DNA of 59,225 nucleotides from Terripilifer ovatus (GTDB lineage Bacteria; Pseudomonadota; Alphaproteobacteria; Rhizobiales; Beijerinckiaceae). Every line of letters begins with the position of its first letter. The first letter of the stretch is position 1. The notes under the pieces were generated by a model. The model searched no databases. It was given only the letters and a program-made list of their open reading frames with translations, and was not told the DNA's origin. This document shows, one piece after another, positions 17,981 through 26,614 of the stretch. The DNA lies in contig JARHVB010000015.1 of assembly GCA_029222685.1 (NCBI GenBank), positions 1-59,225 of the forward strand, given 5' to 3'. The translations under genes were made by a program, and so were the position numbers.

Positions 17981-18127
17981 TGTCATTCCCGCCAAGCGAA
18001 GCGCAGAGCGGGAATCCAGGAACAACGCGATCATAGCTGATCGTTCTTGGCTTCTGGCTTCCCGCTCGCCTGCCTTCGCCGAAGCGGCTCCGCGCAGGCA
18101 GGCGCCTGCGGCGCGTCGGGAATGACA
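17981..18127. repeat. 147-base palindromic intergenic repeat
   Basis: The ends are an exact inverted repeat, TGTCATTCCCG at 17981 and CGGGAATGACA ending at 18127, with internal shorter palindromes such as the GCCTGC/GCAGGC arms near 18068-18103. It sits between the receptor gene and hyuA. Such long hyphenated palindromes are common between genes of Rhizobiales chromosomes. It could fold in mRNA and lower expression of hyuA relative to hyuB. Confidence 0.7.
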
Positions 18128-18158
18128 ACCATTCGTTTCGGCCCTCAGGAGGTTTATG

Positions 18159-20213
18159 ATGCCTTATGCCGTCGCCGTGGATATCGGCGGAACGTTCACC
18201 GATCTGGTCGCCTATGATCGCGACAACCGGCGTCTCGTGTGCACGAAAAGTCCCACCACCTATGAGGATTTCGTCAAAGGCATCGTCGATTGCTTCGAAA
18301 AGGCGGACGTCCCGCTCGCGGCGACGGATCTCGTCAACCATGGCACGACCCTCGTCATCAATGCGCTCCTGCAGCGCAAGGGCGCCAGAACCGCGCTGGT
18401 GACGACGAAAGGATTTCGCGATGTGCTCGAGATCGCCCGCGCCAACAGGCCGGATCCTTTCGATCTGCACTATAGCCGCGATGAACCGCTCATTCCCCGC
18501 GACCTGCGCTTCGAGATCGACGAGCGTATCAACGCCCGCGGCGAGATCGTGCGTGCGCTCGATCCCGCCGACGTGCGGGCGCTCGCAACCACCATTCAGG
18601 CCGCCGGCGTTCAGGCCGTCGCCATCTTCCTCATCAATTCCTACGCCAACAGCGCGCCTGAATCCGAGCTTGCGCAACAGCTTCGTATCCTTTTGCCGGA
18701 TGTCTACATCACCTGCAGCACCGAGCTGACGCGCGAATGGTACGAATACGAGCGTTCGGGCACGGTGGCGGCCAACGCCTATGTGGGACCTGAGGTCGAC
18801 GCCTATCTTCGCCGGCTGCGCGATGACCTCGGCACCCATGGCTTCAGAGGTGCGTTGAACCTCATGGGATCGAACGGTGGCCTGCTGTCCGTCGAGCGGG
18901 CGCGGCGCCAGCCTGTCGCGCTGGTCGAATCCGGTCCCGTCGGCGGTTGCATCGGCGCCGCCGCTTTCGCCAAAGCCCTGGGCCTTCCCAATGTCATTGC
19001 CTTCGACATGGGCGGCACCACGGCGAAATGCGCCCATGTCGCGCAGGGTTCCTATGCCGTTGAAACGACCTATTACGTCGGCGGCTACACGCGGGGCTTC
19101 CCGATCCGCTCTTCGGTGATCGATATCGTCGAAGTCGGATCGGGCGGCGGCTCGATCGCGCGCGTGGATGCGCAGGGCCGCCTGTCCGTCGGGCCGCAGA
19201 GCGCAGGTTCCACGCCGGGGCCCGTCTGCTACGGGCGCGGCGGAACGCAGCCGACGATCACCGACGCCAATCTCGTTCTCGGCCGGCTCAACCCGCGCAA
19301 TTTTCTCGGCGGCGAGATCGATCTCGATGAAGACGGCGCAATGCGCGCGCTTGAATTGCTCGGCGCGTCTCTCAGTTATACGGGCTCCGACGGAGCGGCA
19401 ACCGTGGCGGATGGCGTCATCGCCATCGCCACGCTCGTCATGGCCGATGCGATCAAGCAGATCTCGGTCAAGCAGGGCCTCGATCCGCGCGACTTCGTGC
19501 TGTTTTGCTACGGTGGTGGCGGCCCGCTTCACGCCAGCTCGCTCGCGCGCGAACTCTCCATTCCTGAAATCATCATCCCGCCCGAGCCCGGAAATTTCTC
19601 CGCCGTCGGCATGCTGATCTCGGACGCGCGCCTCGATTTCGCGACGACCTTCGTCAGGGCGCTGGACGATGGCGCGCCCGATGCGATACGGGCGACGATC
19701 GCCCAACTGGAGCAGGAGGCCTTTCAGGCGATGGCGAAGGACTATCCCATCGAAAACGTCGTCTTCGAACGCTTCGCCGAAATGCGCTATGTCGGCCAGC
19801 GCCACAACATCAAGATCGGCATCGATCCTTCAGCCGATGCGCGCGGCCTCGATGCGGCTTTCTGCGATGAATATCGCAGACGTTATGGCCATGCCGATCC
19901 GGGCGCCAAGGCGGAAATACAGGCGCTTCACGTATCGGCCATTGTTTGCACCGAACATCTGCCGCTTTCGTCCATGTCGGTGCATCAGGTGGAGACGCCG
20001 GAACTAGCGCCCCGCAAAATCCACTTCGGACGTTATCAAGGCTGGCAGATGGCCGCCTGCTACTGGCGAGGCGCCTTGCCGGTCGGCTTCAATGCAGCCG
20101 GACCTGCAGTGATCGAAGAGTACGGCTCAACCACCCTGGTCTGGCCCGGCGACACGTTCGAGATCGGCGCCTTGCGTGAGATTCGTATCCGGCTTGGCGC
20201 GTCTCAAATATAA
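18159..20213 (+). CDS. hyuA: Hydantoinase A / oxoprolinase alpha-type subunit
   Basis: 684 residues. Two adjacent ATGs (18156 and 18159) follow CAGGAGG; 18159 has the better spacing. Phosphate-binding motif VDIGGTFTDLVAYD near residue 6, NHGTTLVINALLQRKGA near 63, AFDMGGTTAK near 283, and FCYGGGGPLHA near 446 are hallmarks of the actin-like ATPase subunit HyuA. With HyuB it would hydrolyse a cyclic amide at the cost of ATP. It is downstream of the Bug receptor and the palindromic repeat, so its expression may be uncoupled from the upstream two genes. Confidence 0.9.
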   Translation: MPYAVAVDIGGTFTDLVAYDRDNRRLVCTKSPTTYEDFVKGIVDCFEKADVPLAATDLVNHGTTLVINALLQRKGARTALVTTKGFRDVLEIARANRPDPFDLHYSRDEPLIPRDLRFEIDERINARGEIVRALDPADVRALATTIQAAGVQAVAIFLINSYANSAPESELAQQLRILLPDVYITCSTELTREWYEYERSGTVAANAYVGPEVDAYLRRLRDDLGTHGFRGALNLMGSNGGLLSVERARRQPVALVESGPVGGCIGAAAFAKALGLPNVIAFDMGGTTAKCAHVAQGSYAVETTYYVGGYTRGFPIRSSVIDIVEVGSGGGSIARVDAQGRLSVGPQSAGSTPGPVCYGRGGTQPTITDANLVLGRLNPRNFLGGEIDLDEDGAMRALELLGASLSYTGSDGAATVADGVIAIATLVMADAIKQISVKQGLDPRDFVLFCYGGGGPLHASSLARELSIPEIIIPPEPGNFSAVGMLISDARLDFATTFVRALDDGAPDAIRATIAQLEQEAFQAMAKDYPIENVVFERFAEMRYVGQRHNIKIGIDPSADARGLDAAFCDEYRRRYGHADPGAKAEIQALHVSAIVCTEHLPLSSMSVHQVETPELAPRKIHFGRYQGWQMAACYWRGALPVGFNAAGPAVIEEYGSTTLVWPGDTFEIGALREIRIRLGASQI

Positions 20214-20399
20214 TCGTTCAGCCCGTTCCGCCGTTTTACCGCCGAGACAGGGCGTCGTGCGGGCGTTGCGCATCGCAGGCCCGCGTCTTCCGGCCTTCCT
20301 TCCAATTGATGCAGATCAAGGCGCGATGCGGAGCATCCGATCGATGATTGTAAATCGAGCCGGCGCGGAAGCGAAGTCCGGGAACTATGGGAGACCAGA

Positions 20400-21686
20400 A
20401 TGCTCAGTAAGGAACAGAATGAACTCGTGACACGCACGGGACCCGGGACAATGATGGGCGATCTGTTTCGCTGCTACTGGCTTCCCGTGCTTCTGTCGCA
20501 GGAACTTGCCGAGAACGATGGGCCGCCGGTTCGCGTCAAGATTCTGTCCGAACGGTTGGTCGCGTTCCGCGACACAAAAGGTCGCATCGGCCTGATCGAC
20601 GAGTTCTGCGCCCATCGTGGTCCGTCGATGTGGTTCGGACGCAACGAGGACTGCGGATTGCGCTGCCCTTATCATGGCTGGAAGTACGACGTGAACGGCC
20701 AGTGCGTCGATGTGCCTTCGGAGCCGGCGGAAAGCGGCTATGCGAAGAAGATTAAGCTCAAATCCTATCCCACGGTCGAAAAGGGAGGCGTGATCTGGGC
20801 CTATCTTGGTCCGCCGGAACGCCGGCCGCCCGAGCCGGCTTTCGAGTTCTGCACGGTGCCGCGCGAGCAGAGTTTTATCTCGAAGCGTTCCCAGGAATGT
20901 AACTGGCTGCAGGCCATGGAAGGCGGGATCGATTCGAGCCATGTCTCCTGGCTTCATAGCGGCAATGTGAACAACGATCCGCTGTTCAAGGGCGCCGGCG
21001 GCAACAAGTATAATTTCGGCGATCTCGCACCGGTTTTCGAAGTGGCCGAAGCGCCGGGCGGTCTCTTCATCGGGGCGCGCCGCAAGGCGGAGGACGATCA
21101 ATATTACTGGCGCATCACGCCGTGGGTCATGCCTTGCTTTACCGGCGTGCCGCCACGCGGTGATCACCCGATGCACGGCCATTTCTGGGTGCCGGTCGAT
21201 GACGAGAACTGCTGGGCCTGGAGCTATGACTATCATCCGGTCCGTCCGCTCACGAAGGAGGAGCGTGCCGCGATGGAAGCGGGCAACGGCGTCCACTGCG
21301 AATATGTGCCGGGCACGTTCCGGCCGCTCGCCAACAAGGACAATGACTACCTGATGGACCGGCAGGCGCAGCGCGAGAAGCGCGAATATTCGGGCATCAA
21401 GGGCATCGCCATCCAGGATAGTTCGCTGCAGGAGAGCATGGGGCCGATCATCGACCGAACGAAGGAGAACCTCGTCGGTTGCGACAACGGCATCATCATG
21501 GCGCGCCACCGGTTGATGCGCGCCGCCAAGGCGCTGGCCGAAAAGGGAACCATTCCGCCGGGCGTCAATGACGAGCACCACAAGGTGCGCGCCTGCGCGA
21601 TGCTGCTCAAGCGCGATGTCGCCTTCAAGGAAGGGGCGAGGGACGCCCTCAAGGCGGAGGTAGGGCGGGCTCAGACCACGGTCTGA
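20400..21686 (+). CDS. Rieske oxygenase, phthalate 4,5-dioxygenase type
   Basis: 428 residues. The Rieske cluster ligands are Cys70-His72 and Cys89-His92 (CAHRG and CPYHGW). The mononuclear iron site shows as GIDSSHVSWLH near residue 180, with the conserved Asp and two His. The sequence type is that of homomultimeric phthalate 4,5-dioxygenase or related O-demethylases, which hydroxylate aromatic acids using electrons from a separate reductase. No reductase gene is seen nearby. Its first 17 residues are almost the same as those of the enzyme at 48671. The 186 bases upstream show no gene. The decarboxylase-like gene at 22366 fits a phthalate-type route. Confidence 0.88.
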   Translation: MLSKEQNELVTRTGPGTMMGDLFRCYWLPVLLSQELAENDGPPVRVKILSERLVAFRDTKGRIGLIDEFCAHRGPSMWFGRNEDCGLRCPYHGWKYDVNGQCVDVPSEPAESGYAKKIKLKSYPTVEKGGVIWAYLGPPERRPPEPAFEFCTVPREQSFISKRSQECNWLQAMEGGIDSSHVSWLHSGNVNNDPLFKGAGGNKYNFGDLAPVFEVAEAPGGLFIGARRKAEDDQYYWRITPWVMPCFTGVPPRGDHPMHGHFWVPVDDENCWAWSYDYHPVRPLTKEERAAMEAGNGVHCEYVPGTFRPLANKDNDYLMDRQAQREKREYSGIKGIAIQDSSLQESMGPIIDRTKENLVGCDNGIIMARHRLMRAAKALAEKGTIPPGVNDEHHKVRACAMLLKRDVAFKEGARDALKAEVGRAQTTV

Positions 21687-21723
21687 GCCATGCCGGCAGA
21701 GCTCCAATCGCGGAGATCGCTAC

Positions 21724-21755
21724 GGGAAGTTCCCTGATCATTCAGGGAGCTTCCC
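21724..21755 (+). terminator. Hairpin downstream of the Rieske gene
   Basis: GGGAAGTTCCCTGA and TCAGGGAGCTTCCC pair with one mismatch around a four-base loop, 38 bases after the stop. There is no T-run, so it is a weak intrinsic terminator or an mRNA-stabilising hairpin. Confidence 0.5.
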
Positions 21756-21878
21756 AGTCGTGCAGATCGACGCGACATCAAAAAGCCAAGAGCGCCGGGC
21801 GAATCGGAAAGAATCACCTCGGCGCTCCAGTGCGCGTCCAGCGCCGCCACGCCGGTCCTGTGCAGATTGGATCGAGGC

Positions 21879-22265
21879 CTATTTCGCCATCATGTGCTGA
21901 CGCCAGCAATGCGACATCTGGGCTGCTGCACCGACCGCGCGCTCACGCAGCGGTCCCTCGAGGGTTTCTCGTGCGGCAAGTTGAAACAGGTCCCGCCACC
22001 GGTCGAAATGTGCCGCCTGCAGTCCTAGCGTATGGTGGGGCGTGAACGGATCACGCTGATAGCGAACCGATCCAAGCAGGACACGCGACCAGAAATCGCT
22101 CATCTGGCGTAGATGTTCCGGCCAATCAGTGATGCCTTCGGCGAAGATCGGTCCGAGCAGGGAATCATCATTCGCCATGGCATAGAAGCGCTGTACGCAG
22201 GTGCTGATGGCCTGCTCGTCGGCGCTCATCTGATCATTGGCGGTCGATGCTTCCTGCACGTCCAT
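21879..22265 (-). CDS. Group III truncated haemoglobin
   Basis: 128 residues from ATG 22265, which follows GAGAGGGATT; an upstream in-frame extension is less likely. The protein is all-helical, with CVQRFYAMANDDSLLGPIF near 24 (B helix with Tyr), DFWSRVLLG near 56, and LQAAHFDRW near 80 carrying the likely proximal His. This layout matches group III truncated globins. Proposed roles in the family include handling O2, NO or peroxide, or supporting P450/oxygenase chemistry; none is proved here. It lies between a Rieske oxygenase and a decarboxylase-like gene and converges on the former. Confidence 0.82.
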   Translation of the reverse strand: MDVQEASTANDQMSADEQAISTCVQRFYAMANDDSLLGPIFAEGITDWPEHLRQMSDFWSRVLLGSVRYQRDPFTPHHTLGLQAAHFDRWRDLFQLAARETLEGPLRERAVGAAAQMSHCWRQHMMAK

Positions 22266-22365
22266 TGCGATCAATCCCTCTCTTGCAAATGCAAGCAAGA
22301 TGTAGGTCCTGTTTGAGTTCGCATGTCCTTGATCTGGATCAAGAGGGAAGTCTGCCATCGACCCG

Positions 22366-23346
22366 TCAAAGACAGGGCACGAAAACCTCCTCGGGGATCA
22401 CGGTGCGGGGAGACAGGCCCTGTTCGTGGACATAGCGGCCGACGGCTTCAAGCGCGGGGCGGTTCGGCGCGATGCCATACGCCCACCAGTCGTCGCCGAA
22501 GACGCGTCGCGTTTCCTCGACATAATCCAGCAGCCAGGGAAGGCCGATCTTCAGCGAATCCGTATCGTAGAGGTCTTCGACATTGAGCGCGATATTCTTC
22601 GATCGCTCGAAGGCCGTATAGAGATTTTGCGCGATCCAGGGATGCGCCTCATGGAGAGAGCGGCGCATGGCGAGCACATGCATGATCGGAAAGATGCCCG
22701 TGCGATTGAAATAGTCGCGTTCCACCGCGCGATAGTCGGGGAAGAGCCGCGTGATGTGGGCTGATCCGGCCAGGAAGCTCGGCGGAATGTAGATGGACAG
22801 AAGCGCGTCGAGGCGGTCTTCGGCCAGCATGCGTTCCAGCGTGTCGCCGTCCGGAAGGAAACTGATCCTGACGTCGGAAGGCGCGTTGAGAGCGATCAGC
22901 GGTCGCTCGGTGGGTCTGGTCAGGCCGCCGATGAACCATTCCATCTCGCTTTGCCTCACGCCGTATTCGTGCTGCAGCATGCCTTTCATGAAGACGACCG
23001 CGGTGGCGCTGAACTGCGTGGTTCCCACCCGCTTGCCTCTGAGGTCCTCGGGCTTTGCGATGCCGGCGCCCTTGCGGACATAGATGCAGGAGTGGCGGAA
23101 GAACTTGGACATGATGACGGGAATGCCGATGAAGCTGCGGTCGCCACGGCCGATCAGGCCGCACAATGAGGCGAGCGACAGTTCGGAAACGTCGAATTCC
23201 TGGTTCTCGAGCATGCGGGCGAACATCTGGCGTGGACGCAGCCGCTCGATGTCGAGCGCAATCCCGTCGGGCTTGACGCGGCCATCGAGGAGGGCGCGCG
23301 TGCGGTCTGTTTCCCAGCACGCCATTTTCAGTGTCAGATCAGTCAT
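22366..23346 (-). CDS. 4,5-dihydroxyphthalate decarboxylase-like / receptor-fold protein
   Basis: 326 residues, no signal peptide. It is a paralogue of the protein at 4245: shared segments are FDVSELSLASL near 51, FFRHSCIYVRKGAGI near 81, LRGKRVGTTQF, RLFPDYRAVERDYFNRTG, FPIMHV and HPWIA. The family includes Pht5, which makes protocatechuate from 4,5-dihydroxyphthalate. Linkage to a phthalate-type Rieske oxygenase supports an enzyme role, but homologues are often labelled as ABC receptors and I cannot separate the two from sequence alone. A 300-base gap follows on its start side and carries the palindrome at 23516. Confidence 0.62.
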   Translation of the reverse strand: MTDLTLKMACWETDRTRALLDGRVKPDGIALDIERLRPRQMFARMLENQEFDVSELSLASLCGLIGRGDRSFIGIPVIMSKFFRHSCIYVRKGAGIAKPEDLRGKRVGTTQFSATAVVFMKGMLQHEYGVRQSEMEWFIGGLTRPTERPLIALNAPSDVRISFLPDGDTLERMLAEDRLDALLSIYIPPSFLAGSAHITRLFPDYRAVERDYFNRTGIFPIMHVLAMRRSLHEAHPWIAQNLYTAFERSKNIALNVEDLYDTDSLKIGLPWLLDYVEETRRVFGDDWWAYGIAPNRPALEAVGRYVHEQGLSPRTVIPEEVFVPCL

Positions 23347-23515
23347 GGAATCCTGCTTTGGCGAAACAAGCCGGATCTTGCCGGGTCGCGGATATCGGTT
23401 GCCTGCTTTGCGCCATCTCGCAAGCTCAACAATCTGGCGCTCCCGTAAGAGTAATTTGGCTCACGAACGGCCGAGGCCGGGCCAGGCCCGGCAGGAACCC
23501 GCTCCGGAATGCTCG

Positions 23516-23533
23516 TTATCAAACGATTGATAA
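23516..23533. promoter_or_regulatory. Inverted repeat TTATCAA-N4-TTGATAA, candidate operator
   Basis: Perfect seven-base arms separated by ACGA, placed in the 300-base divergent region between the decarboxylase-like gene and the Bug receptor gene, within an A+T-rich patch. Shape and place suggest a repressor site. No regulator gene adjoins this pair of genes, so the cognate protein is unknown. The rest of 23347-23646 shows nothing else clear. Confidence 0.5.
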
Positions 23534-23646
23534 GATTTACTATATTTGATTGGATGCGGCCGCACCCATCCGGCCTTTACGCGAGGCGCTTGATATTCTA
23601 CCAAGTCGATAGATATAAGGCTTTAAATGTTCTGATCGAGGATCTC

Positions 23647-24753
23647 ATGTTTTCGTTGCATGCCGGCCGCCACGCACTCAGCGCCTTGACCATTTCCGCG
23701 GCAGTCGTTGCCAATGCCGGTCTTGCCACCCCGGCGCGCGCCGCCGAAAGCGCCGAGGCCTTCTATAAGGGCAAGACGGTGAGTTTCATCGTCACCCTCG
23801 CCGCCGGCGGCGGATACGATCAATATGCCCGCACCCTCCAGCGCCATCTCAGCCGCCACATTCCCGGCAATCCCAGCATCGTCGTGCAGAACATGACCGG
23901 CGCGGCCGGCATGCGCGGCACCAACTGGCTCTATAACATCGCGCCGAGAGACGGTTTGACCATCGGCATCACGCAGCGTTCCGTGCTCGTCGAGCCACTC
24001 TACGGCACCAAGGAAGCCGCCTTCGATCCGACCAAGTTTTCCTGGCTCGCCAGCCTCAACGACGACATCTTCATCGCGGTTGCCTGGAAAGATCGCGGCC
24101 TGAACAGCATCAAGGATGCGCAGACGCGCGAATTCCCCGTCGCCGCCGATGGTCCGGCGTCTGACGATTACATCTGGCCCGCAGTGCTCAACAGCGTCAT
24201 CGGCACCAAGTTCAAGATCGTCTCCGGCTACACCGGCAAGGCGGAAGAGCGCCTGTCCGTGCGCCGCGGCGAGACCAACGGCCTCGTCGGCTGGAGCTGG
24301 GCATCGCTGCAAAGCAGCGAGTTGCCCGACTACAAGAACGGCAATTGGCGGATCTTCGCCCATCTCGGCCGCGGCAAGCGCCCGGAATTCGACGCGCCGT
24401 CCATCTATGATTATGCGCAGACCAAGGAAGCCAAGGCGGCCTTCGACTTCCTGCTCGATACGCTTGCCCTCGGCCGTCCTGTTTTTGCGCCGCCGCAGAT
24501 CCCCGCCGACCGTGAGGCAGCCCTGCGTGCAGCGTTTGATGCCACTTTGAAGGATCCGGAATTCCTCGCCGAAGCCGAGAAGCAGGCGCTCGAAATCAGC
24601 CCTTCTCCCGGCGCTCAACTGGCTGAAAGCGTGGCCCGCCTGTATCGCACGCCACCCGCGACCATCGAGGCCGTGCAGGCGGCACGCCAGACAGCTCTGG
24701 GACTGCGCAATGCGCCTTCTGCTGCACCTGCTAACAACACTTCAAAGCCTTGA
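23647..24753 (+). CDS. Bug/TctC-type receptor, divergent subfamily
   Basis: 368 residues from ATG 23647, after GAGGATCTC; the frame is open upstream to 23509 but lacks a better start. Signal peptide about residues 1-30 (ALTISAAVVANAGLATPARA). The mature protein starts AFYKGKTVSFIVTLAAGGG and has YARTLQRHLSRHIPGNPSIV, NMTGAAGMRGTNW and APRDGLTI, the same divergent Bug plan as the proteins at 16947 and 41578. It should bind a small organic acid in the periplasm. No TctA/TctB genes are present. Followed by a TauD-type dioxygenase and a sulfurtransferase on the same strand. Confidence 0.82.
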   Translation: MFSLHAGRHALSALTISAAVVANAGLATPARAAESAEAFYKGKTVSFIVTLAAGGGYDQYARTLQRHLSRHIPGNPSIVVQNMTGAAGMRGTNWLYNIAPRDGLTIGITQRSVLVEPLYGTKEAAFDPTKFSWLASLNDDIFIAVAWKDRGLNSIKDAQTREFPVAADGPASDDYIWPAVLNSVIGTKFKIVSGYTGKAEERLSVRRGETNGLVGWSWASLQSSELPDYKNGNWRIFAHLGRGKRPEFDAPSIYDYAQTKEAKAAFDFLLDTLALGRPVFAPPQIPADREAALRAAFDATLKDPEFLAEAEKQALEISPSPGAQLAESVARLYRTPPATIEAVQAARQTALGLRNAPSAAPANNTSKP

Positions 24754-24807
24754 CGAACAGCCGCATAAGGGCTCAGAGTCTTTTGCAGTCGCTACTTCGT
24801 CGCAAGA

Positions 24808-25698
24808 ATGAAAGCACCTGACATGTTCACACCCAATCCTTCCCTGCGGCTCGTTTCAGACCATGCCGCGCTGCCCGCCGGCACCCGCATCTCGCAGATC
24901 CGTCCCGCGCTCGGTGCGACGATTTCCGGCTTCCGCTTCGACGGCAAGCCGCTCAGCGAGGATTTTCGCGCCGTGCTGCGCGATCTGCTGCACAATCGCG
25001 GCCTCGTCGTCTTCGAGCCCGGCACGGTGACGGCAGAAAATTTCACGGCCTTCGCGGGCTTCCTCGGCGAGTTCTTCCATTACGCCGGGCCGCACACGCC
25101 GCGCGCGCCGGAAAATCCCGATGCCACGACGATCGATTCAACCCGCGACAAGCATCTGCGCAATCATATCTGGCATGCCGACGGCGGCTTCCGCGCCGAT
25201 GCGCCGGCGTTCACGGCGCTCTTCGCGCATCAGCTGCCCGAGCAGGGTGGCGATACGATGTATAGCAACGCCACCTGGGTCTATGAGAATCTTGATCCGC
25301 TGTTCGCGGCCTATCTCGAGACGCTCACCGTCATTCAGTCTGCCGATGCGACCGGCCACATCACCGATCGTTATCTCGATCCGGCCGAAGCTGCCCAGGC
25401 ACGGCAGAAGATGCCGCCCTTCGAAATGCCGCTGGTGCGCACGCATCCGGTCACCGGCCGCAAATGGATCGCCGTCAACGAATCCTATGTCGCCTACATC
25501 AAGGGCGTCAGCCGCGTGATGAGCCAGAATCTTCTCGGCATCCTGTTCGACATGATCAAGTCGCCCGAAGCGACCGTGCGCTTCACCTGGACCCAGGGCG
25601 CGCTGGCCATCTGGGACAACCGCGTCGTGCAGCACAAGGGCATCAAGGATTACGGCGGCGGACGCCGTATCCTGTATCGGGCGACGATGACGGCTTGA
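24808..25698 (+). CDS. TauD/TfdA family 2-oxoglutarate-dependent dioxygenase
   Basis: 296 residues; ATG 24808 or 24823, neither with a strong ribosome site. Iron ligands are His and Asp in IWHADGGF near residue 126 and the distal His in IWDNRVVQHKG near 272, followed by the 2-oxoglutarate-binding Arg in RILYRATM. The family hydroxylates taurine, alkylsulfonates, sulfate esters or phenoxyacetates, releasing sulfite or glyoxylate. The next gene begins 11 bases after the stop and is a sulfurtransferase, which hints at sulfur release from the substrate. It is a separate lineage from the dioxygenase at 36858. Confidence 0.87.
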   Translation: MKAPDMFTPNPSLRLVSDHAALPAGTRISQIRPALGATISGFRFDGKPLSEDFRAVLRDLLHNRGLVVFEPGTVTAENFTAFAGFLGEFFHYAGPHTPRAPENPDATTIDSTRDKHLRNHIWHADGGFRADAPAFTALFAHQLPEQGGDTMYSNATWVYENLDPLFAAYLETLTVIQSADATGHITDRYLDPAEAAQARQKMPPFEMPLVRTHPVTGRKWIAVNESYVAYIKGVSRVMSQNLLGILFDMIKSPEATVRFTWTQGALAIWDNRVVQHKGIKDYGGGRRILYRATMTA

Positions 25699-25709
25699 GG
25701 AGTGGCCCG

Positions 25710-26573
25710 TTGAGCGATCCGCGGACCAGAACCTTCATCACCGCAACCGATCTGGCGGCAGCGATTGGTGCAGAGCGCCTCATCGTCCTGCTTGACGTGC
25801 GCGACAAGGTCGATCCGCCGGTCGAACGGCCGCTGATTCCCGGCGCTATCCCCGCCTATCTGGCCACGGACTTTTCCGGTGCGGCTTCACCCAGCGCCGG
25901 CAGCCGGCCTTTGCCCGAGATCGCCGATCTGCAGGCCAAGGTCCGGCACTGGGGCATCACTGCCGACAGCCTGGTCGTCGTTTATGACGATAATGCCGGC
26001 GCCCAGGCCGGCCGCGCATGGTGGACCCTGCGCTGGGCCGGCGTCGAAAATGTCCGGCTGCTTGATGGCGGTCTGGCTGGATGGACCGCGAGCGGCAGGC
26101 AGATGGCGAATGAGCCGCCGCCGACACCGCGCCCGGGCAATATCTTGCTGCGCCCCGGCCAGATGCCGACGCTCGACGCCGATCAGGCGGCGGCGCTAGC
26201 GTGCGACGGCGTTCTGCTCGACGCCCGCGGCCGCGCCGCCTATGTCGGAGCGCCGGCCGAGGCAGGAAAGCCGCCGACCGGGCACATTCCCGGCGCGATC
26301 AGCGCGCCGTCGGCCCATAGCATCGGGGCGGACGGACATTTCAAATCGACCGAGGACCTGCGCGCGCATTTCGCCGGGCTTGGCGCCGACGGCGCCCAGC
26401 AGGTCGGCGTCTATTGCGGCAGCGGCAATGCGGCATCTCACCTGATCGCGGGCCTCAATGCCATTGGCATCGAAGCACCGCTTTACGTCGGCTCGTGGTC
26501 CGCCTGGAGCGCCGATCCTGCGCGGCCGGTGGCGACCGGCGCGGAACCGGGATCTGAGGAAAAGCCGGCCTGA
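25710..26573 (+). CDS. Two-domain sulfurtransferase (rhodanese / 3-mercaptopyruvate type)
   Basis: 287 residues from TTG 25710. The ribosome site GAGGAG overlaps the TGA of the dioxygenase gene (25696-25698), so the two are probably translationally coupled. Two rhodanese domains are visible: an inactive N-terminal one (LIVLLDVRD near 16, VVVYDDNAGAQAGR near 89, DGGLAGWTASG) and a C-terminal one with the active loop VYCGSGNAASH near 235, whose Cys carries persulfide. The CGSG loop is of the 3-mercaptopyruvate/thiosulfate type. Likely moves sulfane sulfur to an acceptor in the cytosol. The following gene starts at or near its stop. Confidence 0.87.
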   Translation: MSDPRTRTFITATDLAAAIGAERLIVLLDVRDKVDPPVERPLIPGAIPAYLATDFSGAASPSAGSRPLPEIADLQAKVRHWGITADSLVVVYDDNAGAQAGRAWWTLRWAGVENVRLLDGGLAGWTASGRQMANEPPPTPRPGNILLRPGQMPTLDADQAAALACDGVLLDARGRAAYVGAPAEAGKPPTGHIPGAISAPSAHSIGADGHFKSTEDLRAHFAGLGADGAQQVGVYCGSGNAASHLIAGLNAIGIEAPLYVGSWSAWSADPARPVATGAEPGSEEKPA

Positions 26574-26614
26574 CGCTTCCCCTTCGCTCTCTGATCGAGA
26601 CGCCGCAGCCCTTC

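Noticed and set aside
17868..19805. Long minus-strand open frame (645 codons)
   Set aside because: Antisense shadow of the hyuA gene; no recognisable domain and no ribosome site.
23509..23646. Longer start for the Bug receptor
   Set aside because: It would place 46 residues before the signal peptide; ATG 23647 with GAGG gives a normal signal.
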